Shown here: one piece after another, positions 1-9,542 of the stretch
How positions within the stretch are numbered: the stretch's first letter is position 1
Layout: every line of letters begins with the position of its first letter
Source of the DNA: Chloromonas sp. AAM2
Taxonomy: Eukaryota > Chlorophyta > Chlorophyceae > Chlamydomonadales > Chlamydomonadaceae
Direction: 5' to 3'
Length of the DNA: 14,195 nt
Assembly (NCBI GenBank): GCA_004335635.1
Contig: QAXH01006010.1
Coordinates: 1-14,195, forward strand
Notes under the pieces: model-generated
Told to the model about the DNA's origin: nothing
What the model saw: only the letters and a program-made list of their open reading frames with translations
Databases searched by the model: none
Program-made: the position numbers and the translations under genes

Positions 1-28
1 GTGAGACTGTAAAGAGTGTCAACCTGCT
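1..28 (-). CDS. Possible PDI-like exon 16, partial
   Basis: An acceptor (GACCTGCAG) 104 bases beyond the previous donor starts a frame-compatible stretch reading EQVDTLYSL up to the window edge. No stop is seen. The intron would be the shortest in the gene. The alternative is that the next exon lies wholly to the left of the window. Confidence 0.35.
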
Positions 29-3000
29 CTGCAGGTCAGCTGAAGTATTCCAGGAAATCTTACTTACACCAACCTGCGTCCCCATTCTTCCCTTCCAGAA
101 AACCCCATTGCTGTACCTGCACCGCTGCTCACCGTACATTCTCTCCAGTATGTTGAGCATCTGCTCGAGCCATGCACTCATGGCCTTGAAGCTGTTGGCA
201 CCCGTGTAACTGCACGGGGGAGGTGCATGGGGGAGGTGCATGGGGGAGGTGCAAAACGAAAGAGCAATAGGCGCATGCTGGTGCGCAGCGACTAGCACAC
301 AGGCGCGCTCTTGAGATCTGACTGTCCACCCGATGTGAATTCCACCCACACCCGATGTAAACTGCATCCCGCTAGTGAGGCTAGGCTAGGAGCGCTTCAA
401 GTGGTATTGTTCAGTGGTTCGGCTAGGGTTCGGCTAGGTTTATTGTATATTTGAGCTATGGTTATTGTAAGGTTGTTGCAGACTTGGTGTGGTGTTTACT
501 CACGGCTGCGAGCTCATGGCCATGGCCCCGGGCGGCCTGCCCGCCTGATCCCCCGGCTCCATGTCGCGCGGAACGGGCACCAGCAGCAGCATGCCGGGAA
601 CCTGCGCATACACGCACCGTTTGTTTTCTTGTCTAGTCAGCCGCTGAGCATGTATTGCTCCAGGCGTGCTTATTGTTTTCCTTGCCCTGCTGAGCTGTGG
701 TCTTCATGGCAGCAGGTCTTGATGCCACATGATCTTCATGGCAGCATGTCTTGATGGCACATGGCGCATGACCTGGCAGCTCATTGTGCGAGTTGACATG
801 GAAGGCACGTGCTCGGGGGATACAGTTCTTTGCCAGTCTGTGCCCTGTTTTGATGTTGGTGGGTCTGGGCCGCATTCAGTTCCTGTTGTTGGGTCTGGGC
901 CGCATTCCTTCGTAATGGCTCAAGAACCGTTCTTCACCTTTGGTGGTTTGACAGACTTGATCAGCTCTTTGCCCTCCTCCTCGTGTGCCTTTGCCCACCC
1001 GAAGGCCAGCCCTGGCATGCGGCTGCGGAAGGCCATGGCCAGCGCCCGGTAGACACCGGGAACCTCGTCCTTGGTCGTGAACAACAACACCTGGGTAGAC
1101 AAAGAAATGCGTTTGCAATCTGCTTGGTTGTGCAAGCACAGCTGTCATGCTAGTGTGTAGCTGCGGTGTCCATGTCTTGAACACTGGCCATACCCTCATG
1201 CCACTGTAGCTGAGTGTCAATCTGATTTACGAGCTTCTATGGCTTCTTTTCTCATCCCACTCAACGGCGGAGGGGGAAAAAAGATCTTGACCATATCACC
1301 AAAAAATGGCCTCGGCCTTCTGAAAATATGAAAACTTGTGTAAACGACCCAGAAACGAAAAGGGGCTTACGATGAAAAGGGGCTCAATCGACAGCTTTCG
1401 TCAGGGCCTATCCCCTGGACAATTTGGTTGCAGAGTGCACTTCAACACTGCCTCAATCAACGCCCAGCCGGCCCTAACCGAACCCTAAGCGCCACCCATG
1501 TCACAGGCCATGGGAGCATGCCACAAACAAATCTCACTTCGAAGGTATGCAAAAACATCCCACTCTGCATCCGGCTTTGAACTGCTGCATGCCTGACCTG
1601 CGGCCTGGCGCCGCAGGTGTCGCAGGCCACGCCAGCGCCAGCACCCTCTGACACTTTTCCGGGCCATACTCAACCACACACATGGACAATCTGGGAAATG
1701 AAGGTGGATCAGCACAGCTCTCAACGAGCTGCAACCAGCCACACCTTCAGAAGCCTTGACTCATTGCGTTGAGCCGTAAAACTAAAAATACCAAAAAGGG
1801 TAGAAAACTTACCCCAGGCCGTTTTGAGGACGTGAATAACTTCTCAGAATGACCTGAAGCTTGGATTCGAGCACCTTAAATCGTTAGCATGCATGCAGGC
1901 TGGTGAGGCATACCCTCTCCTTGATATGGTGATTTCTTGTAGAAATCCCCCCTGCCTACACTAAAAATGTAATAGTGCCTACAACGCACACGTCTAGGAT
2001 AAGAGGCATGATGATGGAAGGCTTGCGCGCCTGTCCTGACAATACCAGCTCTTTTGACTTGATCACTGACCTTCGGTGGCACAAATGCAGGCCCATCCTC
2101 CTCCTCCTCCTCCCCTCTGCCCCCCATAGGCCGCCCCATCAGGGAAACGAATTCAGGCATGATCTGGGGGTTGATCTCGAGTGTGAACATGGCAGCGGGG
2201 ATGAGTGAGGTCACCCACTTATAGAGTGACTTGCTGTCCAGGGGCCCGGCTGGGTAAATCTGCACGAAAGATAATGACACCACACACGATCACAAGATGG
2301 CACGACTATGCGCCACTTTTCAACAAACGACGGCACCGCTTCTGAACTTTAGATGCGTCCACAAAGTGTACCTGTGTTGGCAACCAAAGTCATTACGGCC
2401 ACACACGACCAATCAGCACCAGTTGCCGACACAGACGAGTATGCGATCGTATATCAGTGCCCCATTCTTCTCCAGCCACCACTACAGGGCGGCGACCCCG
2501 ACCCATGCACCACCCGGACCAACCCTGCCCACGTGATTGGCCGTTACTTCACCGTTACCATGCCCCTGCCACCCACCTGGTACTCATCCAGGTCTTCCTT
2601 GTCGGCCCCGAAGGGCAGCAGCACCAGCCGCTGGGCGCAGCCCTGGGCCTCAGCCTCCGACTTGATGGCTTCAGCGTCCAGGCCGTAACGGGACACCTGA
2701 ACCGCACATGGAGGCATCGCGTGGGTATGTTAGGCTGGATACATGTCCTCGGGACGAGGGTTCGACCGAGATACCCTTATGTATGGTTTGGGTCAGGCCT
2801 GGCTTGGGTAAGAAACTCTATAGGAGGTACCTAGCGTGTGCCGCAGCCCAACTAAGCCACGTTCAACTCAACCCGAGCCGCTTGCTCTGAGAAAACCCGA
2901 GCGCATGCGCCCCTGTGTGATGCCATCAAGGGCCATGCTGACACTCACCCAGGCAAGCACGTCAGCAAGCCTACCAGCACCTCAACAGTCACCTCTTAAA

Positions 3001-6000
3001 CATCAGAGCCTGTGAGCACACACACCTGTGTCAGCTCGTCAAGGGTCACATTGACGGCAATGAGTCCCAGTATTCCCTGCAGGTCCGCAGCGGCCTGGGC
3101 AAAGCCCTGGGCAAGGGGCTCGCATGCATCAGCAGACTCTGCGAGAAGCACCAGTGGCAACGGGATGTGTGCACATGGTAAACGAATACCATACTAATTG
3201 GAAATCCTGTTGGAATTTGACAAACACAGTCAGTCGGTGCGTGGCAACAAGGCGAATCACAAGCTCATTCATCGAACGATACCAGAACACACCAACCAAA
3301 GGCGTTAGGAAAGAATCAACAAGTGGCAGGCACGCTCAAACATACATTGATTACAAAGGCGTGGACGCCTCTGGTTGGCTTGTCCTGTAGGGACAATACA
3401 GCCTAGGGCATTGAACGGAACCTGCCCTTTGGCACACATGCCAAAGAATAGTGCGGAAGGTTGTGTGACGGGGTGTGTGTGTGTGTGTGTGTGTGTGTGG
3501 ATGCCTGTGTGTGCGTATGTGCAGATCAGTGCAGATGCACACGCCGCCGAAGGCAGCATGTAATGGGGCATTGCATGCATCCTATGATTTGCACGTGCAG
3601 TGCAGTCGCGAGCAGCTTGCGAGGCGGCTGTGCGCCCAGCGGCCAGCAGTCCCTCTTGTGTTAAGTAGTGCTGTGCATGCTCCATGCGGTTTCAGTCACA
3701 AACATGCAATGCATGATCATGGTCATGACTGCAAGGTGGCAGTGCAAAACGCATGGACGCAGTACACCGCCTGTCGAGACTGGAATCGTCGTGTGCAGTG
3801 ACTGCCAACTGTTACCCATCATGCCTCACTTGAGCCCCACCACATCAGGAGCATCGGCCTAGGCCTCAGCAAGTGGCTAGAATTGATAGCCACTGGTCAC
3901 CCATCATACCTGCCACATGCAGCGCTACCAGTGCCATGTCCTCAATTTGATCCAGTGCTGTGAGCTCATGCGCTGTCATGGGCACCACTAACGCGTGGGC
4001 GGGCGCCTTGGACTGGGAACCTGAGACGAGACACACAGCACACAGAGAACAATCTGCACTGGGCGACATTGGGCTCTGCAGGTACACCCATTGGGCCCTG
4101 CAGGTACACCCATTGGGCTCTGCAGGTACACCCCACTTGACGTAGGTATTCATAGGGTTCGCACGCAGGCCTGGGCTTGAAACTTGTTCTGATTGCAGAT
4201 CACATCTACACATTGTCTACAATGCTTTGTACATATAATGTGAAAATTGTCCCCAGGCCTCAGTGCGAACCCTGAATTGTCAGCCAGCGAAGCAGAGACA
4301 CTCTATTTCTAGACAGGGGGTGGGTATACCCCTGCTTCCCCAGTGTCACGATATCCCATCAGGTCTTGCATTGCGAAGCAAACAGACGACACAGTGTAAC
4401 AGCCATGAGCATTCACAAGCCAACATCAACAACGTGAATTTGAACTGTCCCACCTGGCCTGCCCTGAAGCGGAAAGAAACATGAGGCTGCCATCGACAAG
4501 CGCGCACATATGCTAGGGTTTCTAGTCGTGGGCGCTCACGGTTGTTCATCCATCACCACGACTTGCACCCGTTCATGTCTGGATCGCCCAGGCAACCACG
4601 CAGCCCTCAGCCCCACCTGACTCTGCCTTCTCCCCTGCCTTGTCCTCCCCTGGAGCCCCGTCCGCCGTGAATCCCGTCAGGAACTTGAGCAGCTCGGGCG
4701 CCTTGGTGGGGCCCTCATACGCAACCAGACCCCCGCCCGCCTGCACACGTGTGGCAGAGTCTGTAAGTCCTGCATAAATCTTGCACACAGAAGTTGTTGC
4801 TTACAGTTGCTGACATACAGTACAGCGGACATCTAACAGCTGATCTTGTGCAGCCGATGACGAGCAGGTAGGTGCAAACAATCATCTAGGACAGTGCTTT
4901 GGGCAACTGCATGCGGATACCATGCAATGCTAATGATGTGTGGCATCACCTGTGTGTCTGAACCATGAGTGTGCTATGGCCTTATCTAGAAACCAGCTGG
5001 GGAAGTCGATTTCAGAGGGGCCCCTGGAAGAAAAACGGACATTGTATCCGTTTTTATTTAAGTAAAACGGCCATCTCTTGTGTAGCATGTGCGTCCCCTG
5101 GCCTCACCTTTGCCACCGCCACAGCGGGTAGTTTGGCCCCTTCACCCAGACCCAACACGCCAGCCGCCCCCGGCAGCGACCCAGCGTGCACCTGTTTGAG
5201 TGCCACATGCAGCAGGGGTGACCATGGCTGGGGTGACCAGCGGACATGCAACCTAAAACACATGTCAGGTGCACAACATGCGCAAAAAAGGCTTCACACT
5301 GGAGGTGAAAATGAGGTCAGGAACTGGTTGCACATTAACTAGGCATTATGTGCTCACAGGCCCACACGAGCTGGCGACCCTGATTTGACGTCTATCGCAT
5401 CTGACCTGAACTTAATTCGACCTAACTCTACCCCTCATCCAGGCCTGCGCATACACATCGGGTACAATTGATCATGAACGTTGCCCTGCCTTTGCGCATG
5501 CCTCCTTGTCACGTGATTACCCAAATAACCCAAACCTAACCCCAGCTTACGCTATTTCTAGGCTAGCAAGCATTACACAGATGCCCACCTGTGCAAAGGC
5601 CATGTGCTTATGCAGTTGTAGCGAGAGCGCCTGGTACAGCCCCGACACGTCACTCTTCTCACTCAGCAACACAACCTGCAAAGTGCGACGGTCACACTGT
5701 GTGACGGATAGAGGACAAAAGAGAAGAGAGAGAGAGAGGACAAAAACAACGCTGTGTGACGGTCTATGGGATCACACGCTGTGTGACGGCTGTCTGTCTT
5801 TGCACAGCAATCAATTGTGTATGCACCATCCAAACTGCCAGTTCCCTGGATGACACAGTGTGCCAACTGCAACCTTCAGCAATCCGTAAGCTGCCCGCTG
5901 ACTGATTCCAGTGCGTGATTTCCCAATTGCCACCCACCATCCATCATCTCATTTGAAATGAGCGTCGCATTCTTAGCAGTACAGCACACCACTTGTCTGC

Positions 6001-8621
6001 TCCCCCCCACCTTGGCCTGGTCATCGGTCCCAATGAACCCCTTGAGTTGCTCCTCTGTAGCCAGGCGCCTGACGTGCACATCCGTCATGAGCCCCATGAC
6101 GCCGTCCACTATACCCTTGGCGGTGCGGGGGCCTAGGTAGTCCTGGGGCTCCCGGGTGAACTCGCCTGGGGCAGAGGGAAGGGGTAGTCATTCACCAGGC
6201 GATTAGCAGCGACCACTTGCGCGTTTTACATGCCTGTGCATTTACTTAATTGTTGTGTTTGTGCTTTGGAGGGACGGAACGATTACATGGGCGAGTGGTG
6301 CACTTAATTCATGTTTGTGTTCAACGGTGAAGTACGATTCACATGGAAGACCTGTGTCTCTCGGGTCACCTCGCCTGAGGAAACAACCTGGGGCTGGTGG
6401 TGCACTTAGCTGGCTGTGGTCACGCGTTCATTGATTGGTGCGGTTGGTTAGCTGTGTTAATTTTGTTTGGTTCAACACTCTGGGGGTGGGTTCACTTGCC
6501 TTGTGTCCCATGCTCCTTAACCAAAGTGCTTTGTGTACTCCCATCTGGCGTGCCTGGCAATGCCTTGGCATGCAATTTCTAGGCTAGTGATTGACATGCA
6601 CTGTGCTAGAGCGCCAGCCCAGGAGAGTCACGGGCATGAACAGCTTGTCGGTTTCTTGAGGCAGGTCACACATGTGATGGACATGGCACCTTGCATGAGA
6701 GGGCACTTCCCAAAGCACCACCCGCTTACCAGTGTAAGGGTTCTTCTGTTTATCAGCGCCAAACAACTTGATGGCTGCAGTCAGGGCAAGGCAGGGCCCA
6801 GGTAGACGCAGATCAATTGAGGCAAGAATGACTAGGCATGTCATGTGCTTGGTGGTACATGGCCTGTGGCATATGCCCTGCACCCCTGGCCTGCGACTGA
6901 TGCAGAAACGTCATGCAGCTTGACCACACCAGGTCTGATGCCAGGTACAGGAGTGAGATGGTTATGGACACGTGCCCATAACCAGGCATGGCCACTTTCA
7001 AGAGGTGTTCCATGCAACAAGGAACGTGAAGCTGTCAAGCCATGCCCGGTGCGTTATACAAGGCAGGACCGTTGTCCGCATGACTGTCATGGTCGTTGAC
7101 ATGGCTCCTACATCAAAGCCTGCTTCAATGGAGCCGATGTGCCTCAAAATGGATCCCATGTGCCTCAATGGATCCCATGTGCCTCGCACCCTGCAACGTG
7201 TGCCTGGAAAGCTCTGCCTTCCCACCAACTCCTTAGTGCATGAGCCATGCGGCAGAACCCCTCTACTCCCATGTCTCATTTGCCACGGCCTACGCATGGC
7301 ACCAGTGGCCAGCACCAGTTCACCTCACTTGGGAAACCCTCAATGTTGAATTGCCCACAGGCCTGCTGGTTGGCCGGGTTATCGCAGTCTATTGCAGCCA
7401 CTGTAGCCAGGCCCTAAAAGAGCACCATGTAGCAGAGGAAGCGGTACCACTGGTGACAGAGTTGTAATGACAAGCTGAAGCGGTTTGAACCACTGATTGC
7501 AAACTCTGTTGACTTGTCTGCCTGCTTACGCGGTGCCTCCGCATTTCAAGGCTATTCAGGCCCTGGATGGGGCTACTTGTGTGTTGACAGTCTGCCTGGT
7601 GCGCGGCTTTACAGTTGTCTTTCAGTAGGTGTGCAGCTCCTCTCGTAAAACCTCGTGTTCGGGCCCCCCCAAGCCATGCTTACTGTTTGCTTCCAAGTGC
7701 CTATTCAGAGGCTGTTCAGTAACTGTTGTGTAGTCTGCCTGCTTAAGCATCGCATCAAGTTGGCTGCTCAAGCGCTCTATTACATGGAACAATCTACGTT
7801 TTGAATATCCATCTGGTGTGACGTCCTTTGGCCTGCGTGTTGTGTTTTGCCTCCTATGCCATCATGTGTGGGACAGCGGCACAAGACCTGTCCAGACTTG
7901 ACATGTTACGACAAAAGGTTGTGCTGTACGTTTGCTGGGTGAGACGTTGGGCGAGACGACTTCATGTATGACCATGCACATTCTCATAGCCCACCATGAG
8001 CACGACACATCTCATCCAGACAGTGAGTGTCTTTCAGTTTGCATTGTCATTACGCCAGTAAATGGCCATTGTCCCACCTTCAGGTTTTTCGCTGCCTTCT
8101 CCCAGTGGGGCGCAATTTTTCTGCAGTGGCCGCACCTACAATGCACACAATGCATCGCGACCACAGCAGTGCACAATTATCCATTTCACGACCCCGGATG
8201 CAAGAAGAGTGACAAGCCATGGGGCTCATACGTACGCATACGCTGGATGCCATTAATGCCGAAATACACCCCCACAACCACGGTCCAAGCAGTTGGGAAC
8301 CATCAGCTTAAACCCACAAGAAAAGGCCAAGTAACTGCGAGTAATGCGTGTGAAGGCAGGGCTGAGAAACAATTGGCCCCACATGCAGCTTCTAGCATGT
8401 CAGTGTCACAGGCATGCGCACAGACATTTGTCCAGTGAGTGGCACACAGGCTTTGTCACACACCATGGGGCATAGAATTCCACTGCTGCCACGCCATCAG
8501 CTTTTAACAGCTTGTCAAGGGAGTCCGCGTTGAGAACCACTACATCTGAGCCTTTCTCGTACATGGCAGATGCATGCTGCGCCAAACTGACCAGCGCCGC
8601 TAGAAATGCCACGATGCGCAT
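1..8621 (-). CDS. PDI-family thioredoxin-fold protein, spliced gene, 3' end outside window
   Basis: Whole-gene entry. Coding exons on the minus strand, in transcript order: 8621-8464, 8135-8078, 7413-7329, 6774-6730, 6165-6011, 5675-5589, 5191-5108, 4740-4617, 4020-3910, 3138-3026, 2696-2577, 2259-2071, 1090-938, 601-504, 209-133, and probably 28-1. All introns are GT..AG and all phases agree, giving 552 residues before the last, doubtful exon. Seen: a signal peptide (about 1-19), a thioredoxin a domain (about 21-140) with WCGHC at 53-57, buried Glu48, cis-Pro100 in GFPT and a Y-x-G-x-R motif at 125-129. Three further thioredoxin-like units (about 165-265, 275-400, 440-552) lack CXXC. Known for the family: oxidation or isomerisation of disulfides in client proteins in the ER lumen. 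Inferred: one redox-active domain plus substrate-binding or structural domains. The b-type units and their order do not match the PDIA1, P5 or ERp44 layouts I know. Any KDEL-like tail would lie beyond position 1. Confidence 0.88.
133..209 (-). CDS. PDI-like exon 15: domain 4 closing helix
   Basis: Encodes YTGANSFKAMSAWLEQMLNI and a few more residues (528-552), the last strand and closing helix expected of a thioredoxin fold. The frame joins the previous exon exactly. The acceptor GTGCAG lies at the inner edge of a 13-base tandem repeat. Donor is GTGAGC in phase 1. Confidence 0.82.
211..253. repeat. 13-base tandem repeat, about 3.3 copies, at a splice acceptor
   Basis: Units TGCACGGGGGAGG, TGCATGGGGGAGG, TGCATGGGGGAGG and a partial TGCA. 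On the minus strand this is a C-rich pyrimidine tract repeated just before the acceptor of exon 15. Confidence 0.9.
504..601 (-). CDS. PDI-like exon 14: domain 4 strand and linker
   Basis: Encodes residues 495-526. VPGMLLLVPVPRD is a hydrophobic strand in the cis-proline position, followed by a Pro/Gly/Met-rich loop. Acceptor is GCGCAG, donor is GTGAGT; two bases are left over and are completed to Pro527 by the next exon. Confidence 0.85.
701..764. repeat. 32-base tandem duplication in intron 13
   Basis: Two adjacent copies beginning TCTTCATGGCAGCA, at 701-732 and 733-764, differing at a few bases. Lies in the intron between exons 13 and 14. Confidence 0.85.
855..913. repeat. 30-base tandem duplication in intron 13
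   Basis: Two copies sharing GGGTCTGGGCCGCATTC, at 855-884 and 885-913. It sits 24 bases from the donor of exon 13. Confidence 0.85.
938..1090 (-). CDS. PDI-like exon 13: domain 4 first half
   Basis: Encodes residues 444-494. VLLFTTKDEVPGVYRALAMA closely resembles the opening of domain 2 (VVLLSEKSDVSGLYQALSLQ), which suggests an internal duplication. It has no cysteine. Borders are TACCCAG and GTGAAG, both phase 0. Keeping the intron would add VKNGS and then a stop. Confidence 0.9.
2071..2259 (-). CDS. PDI-like exon 12: end of domain 3 and poly-Glu linker
   Basis: Encodes residues 381-443, the longest exon here. IYPAGPLDSKSLYKWVTSLI is the final strand and closing helix of domain 3. A linker follows with Met- and Gly-rich sequence and a run of glutamates (EEEEEED-like, plus-strand CTC triplets around 2099-2113), then AFVPPK. 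The glutamate run is a trinucleotide repeat and may vary in length between strains. Borders are GTGCAG and GTCAGT. Confidence 0.9.
2577..2696 (-). CDS. PDI-like exon 11: domain 3, second half
   Basis: Encodes residues 341-380. RYGLDAEAI precedes a helix (KSEAEAQGCAQRL) and the strand LVLLPFGAD. Cys360 could pair with Cys308, though the sequence alone cannot show this. Borders are GTTCAG and GTGGGT, both phase 0. Confidence 0.87.
3026..3138 (-). CDS. PDI-like exon 10: domain 3 with a single cysteine at the old active site
   Basis: Encodes residues 303-340. ESADACEPLAQGF follows the central strand exactly where WCGHC stands in an active domain, but only one cysteine (Cys308) is present. A helix and a strand (ILGLIAVNVTLDEL) follow. 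Inference: a degenerate a-type domain that can no longer make an intradomain active-site disulfide. Acceptor is TCTCGCAG, donor is GTGTGT. Confidence 0.87.
3473..3499. repeat. (GT)n microsatellite in intron 9
   Basis: A 27-base uninterrupted GT run, followed by imperfect TG-rich sequence to about 3525. Confidence 0.95.
3910..4020 (-). CDS. PDI-like exon 9: start of domain 3
   Basis: Encodes residues 266-302. After a short linker, ALVVPMTAHELTALDQIE and MALVALHVA look like the first strand, helix and central strand of another thioredoxin fold. The chosen acceptor is TCTCAG at 4022-4021. Three further acceptor-like CTGCAG sites lie in a 22-base tandem repeat just upstream, and one of them would add 33 residues in frame. 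Donor is GTATGA. Confidence 0.86.
4069..4134. repeat. 22-base tandem repeat, three copies, upstream of exon 9
   Basis: Copies at 4069-4090, 4091-4112 and 4113-4134 share TTGGGCYCTGCAGGTACACC. On the minus strand each carries TACCTGCAG, a good splice acceptor shape. The unit length is not a multiple of three. Confidence 0.93.
4617..4740 (-). CDS. PDI-like exon 8: end of domain 2 and charged linker
   Basis: Encodes residues 225-265. GLVAYEGPTKAPELLKFL is the last strand and closing helix of the second thioredoxin-like unit. It is followed by a Gly/Glu/Lys linker (GEDKAGEKAES) likely to be flexible. Acceptor is GTGTGCAG, donor is GTGGGG in phase 1. Confidence 0.88.
5108..5191 (-). CDS. PDI-like exon 7: domain 2 middle
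   Basis: Encodes residues 197-224. LPAVAVAK near its end sits where the cis-proline strand of a thioredoxin fold is expected. The part before it is rich in Gly and Ala. Acceptor is AAACAG, donor is GTGAGG; both borders are phase 0. Confidence 0.85.
5589..5675 (-). CDS. PDI-like exon 6: first strand and helix of domain 2
   Basis: Encodes residues 168-196, beginning VVLLSEKSDVSGLYQAL, with no cysteine. It reads as the strand and long helix of a non-catalytic (b-type) thioredoxin fold, where the active site is replaced by SEKSDVSG. Borders are TTTGCAG and GTGGGC, both phase 0. Confidence 0.88.
5691..5789. repeat. CTGTGTGACGG repeats and GA tract in intron 5
   Basis: CTGTGTGACGG occurs at 5697-5707, 5752-5762 and 5779-5789. 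The first copy overlaps a near-palindrome, GTCACACTGTGTGAC (5691-5705). GAGGACAAAA occurs twice, flanking a short (GA)n run at about 5722-5738. Confidence 0.8.
6011..6165 (-). CDS. PDI-like exon 5: end of a domain and linker
   Basis: Encodes residues 117-167. YLGPRT (125-130) matches the Y-x-G-x-R signature that ends PDI a domains, where the Arg tunes the active-site thiol. A helix (AKGIVDGVMGLMTD) closes the domain, then VRRLATEEQLKGFIGTDDQAK looks like the entry helix of the next thioredoxin fold. Acceptor is GCCCCAG, donor is GTGGGG. Confidence 0.92.
6730..6774 (-). CDS. PDI-like exon 4: IKLFGADK strand
   Basis: A 45-base microexon with acceptor CTGCAG and donor GTAAGC. It completes Thr101 and encodes IKLFGADKQKNPYT, the beta strand after the cis-proline that reads T-I-K-x-F in PDI a domains. 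Phases on both sides agree with the neighbouring exons. Confidence 0.9.
7149..7186. repeat. 19-base tandem duplication in intron 3
   Basis: ATGGATCCCATGTGCCTC occurs twice in a row, with a third partial, diverged copy just before it (from about 7135). Confidence 0.8.
7329..7413 (-). CDS. PDI-like exon 3: a-domain middle strand and cis-proline
   Basis: Encodes residues 73-100, GLATVAAIDCDN followed by NIEGFP. The D-C-D-N..C pattern (Cys82, Cys91) and the GFP|T cis-proline loop are typical of PDI a domains. The acceptor is CTTTTAG in phase 0 and the donor GTGAGG leaves one base. A second AG ten bases inside (CTACAG) was rejected because it breaks the frame and removes the beta strand. Confidence 0.9.
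8078..8135 (-). CDS. PDI-like exon 2: CGHC active site
   Basis: A 58-base exon between a TTGTAG acceptor and a GTGGGA donor. Its first base completes Trp53, and it then encodes Cys-Gly-His-Cys (54-57) and the start of the long active-site helix, CRKIAPHWEKAAKNLK. CGHC is the usual active site of ER disulfide isomerases. This is the only CXXC in the part of the protein seen here. The exon is hidden inside a 168-codon plus-strand open frame that is only its shadow. Confidence 0.92.
8464..8621 (-). CDS. PDI-like exon 1: start codon, signal peptide, start of a domain
   Basis: Encodes residues 1-52 plus two bases of the Trp53 codon. The start is the ATG at 8621-8619. It opens a classic signal peptide (MRIVAFLAALVSLAQHASA) followed by a mature end like that of P5/PDIA6 proteins. 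The frame also continues 24 bases upstream to a TTG at 8645, which I rejected as a start because it is not ATG and would put a polar octapeptide before the signal sequence. The exon ends in VEFYAP plus TG at a GTGTGT donor, directly before the active site. Read-through past this donor reaches a stop codon at about 8406 and would encode only a truncated domain. Confidence 0.9.
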
Positions 8622-9496
8622 GTTATGTTGCGATAGGGATGGCAATTTTCTCGGAAAACCAGGCTACGAGGTTCTGGCTTATGGTAATGTTTAGATCTTC
8701 CGTTTCATGCCACCCTGTCCAGTTGCTTCTGGACCCGGCAACCCAGCAGTCCCTCGTTGCAACAAAGATAAAATGCTGTCAGGACTGAATGTGTGGGAAT
8801 GTGCTGGTTGGCCGGTAACCGCGTCTGAAAACAGGTTGCTTGTTCGACTTTGCGTTGCTTGTTTTCGCTTCTTCTGGTGCTGTGCGCACCTCCTTTGCAC
8901 CTAGTGATTTCTTGCAATCTTGACGCCGTCAAACAAAATGTTCTGGGCAATTGATGCAGATGAAGGAGCTGTCCAAGGGTCTGGAGGCCTGCTGCCATGG
9001 CTCTGTGTTTTGATTACAAGGTACAAACAGGCTCTCACCGTCCTGCACTGTCGCATAGCAAGGAGCTGGAGAGCACATGCAAGTGACCACACACAGGCAT
9101 GCACACAAATCGACTACGGCCTGACAAAAGATCCAAATCCGAAATTCGTCACGAGATAAACCATGAAAATTCAATCCTCGGCATGTACCCTTGATACCCT
9201 TCATCACAAGCAGGCTGCGAAGTACTGCATTTCATGCAGTAGCATGAATCACGCCAAACATGGCAAAGAGGGGGAGATATCCAGTCCTAAGTAGGGAGCA
9301 CTCAGCATACCTGCAGACTTGGCTGCGAAGCATGTGGCCCAGCTCGGAAATCCACAACGATCCACTCCTTGACGATGCCTGCTTGCTGCAATGGGTGGTA
9401 TCGTCCACGAGGTGCATCAAATCGCCTCAAATGTTCACCAATTCCTCTGCCGTTGACCAAAAGCTCCAGCCTGACCTTGTACGGTGGACTCAACAA

Positions 9497-9542
9497 GATA
9501 TTCGAGTACCCAGTCAATGGTTTGACTGGGTGCTTGAATATC
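9497..9542. repeat. 46-base inverted repeat (hairpin)
   Basis: Left arm 9497-9517 and right arm 9522-9542 are complementary at 19 of 21 positions, with a 4-base loop TGGT. The inner ten pairs (ACCCAGTCAA / TTGACTGGGT) are perfect. Confidence 0.92.

Noticed and set aside
3461..3664. Cys-Val-rich plus-strand frames
   Set aside because: They arise from the GT microsatellite in an intron of the PDI-like gene.
7932..8438. 168-codon plus-strand open frame
   Set aside because: It is antisense to the CGHC exon and looks like random translation.
8406..8645. Short PDI-like frame taken as a whole gene
   Set aside because: It stops soon after APW by reading into an intron. The proper continuation is at 8135-8078, and the 8645 start is a TTG.
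8903..9060. Possible minus-strand exon with several open frames
   Set aside because: No frame joins either neighbouring gene in phase, and none resembles a known protein.
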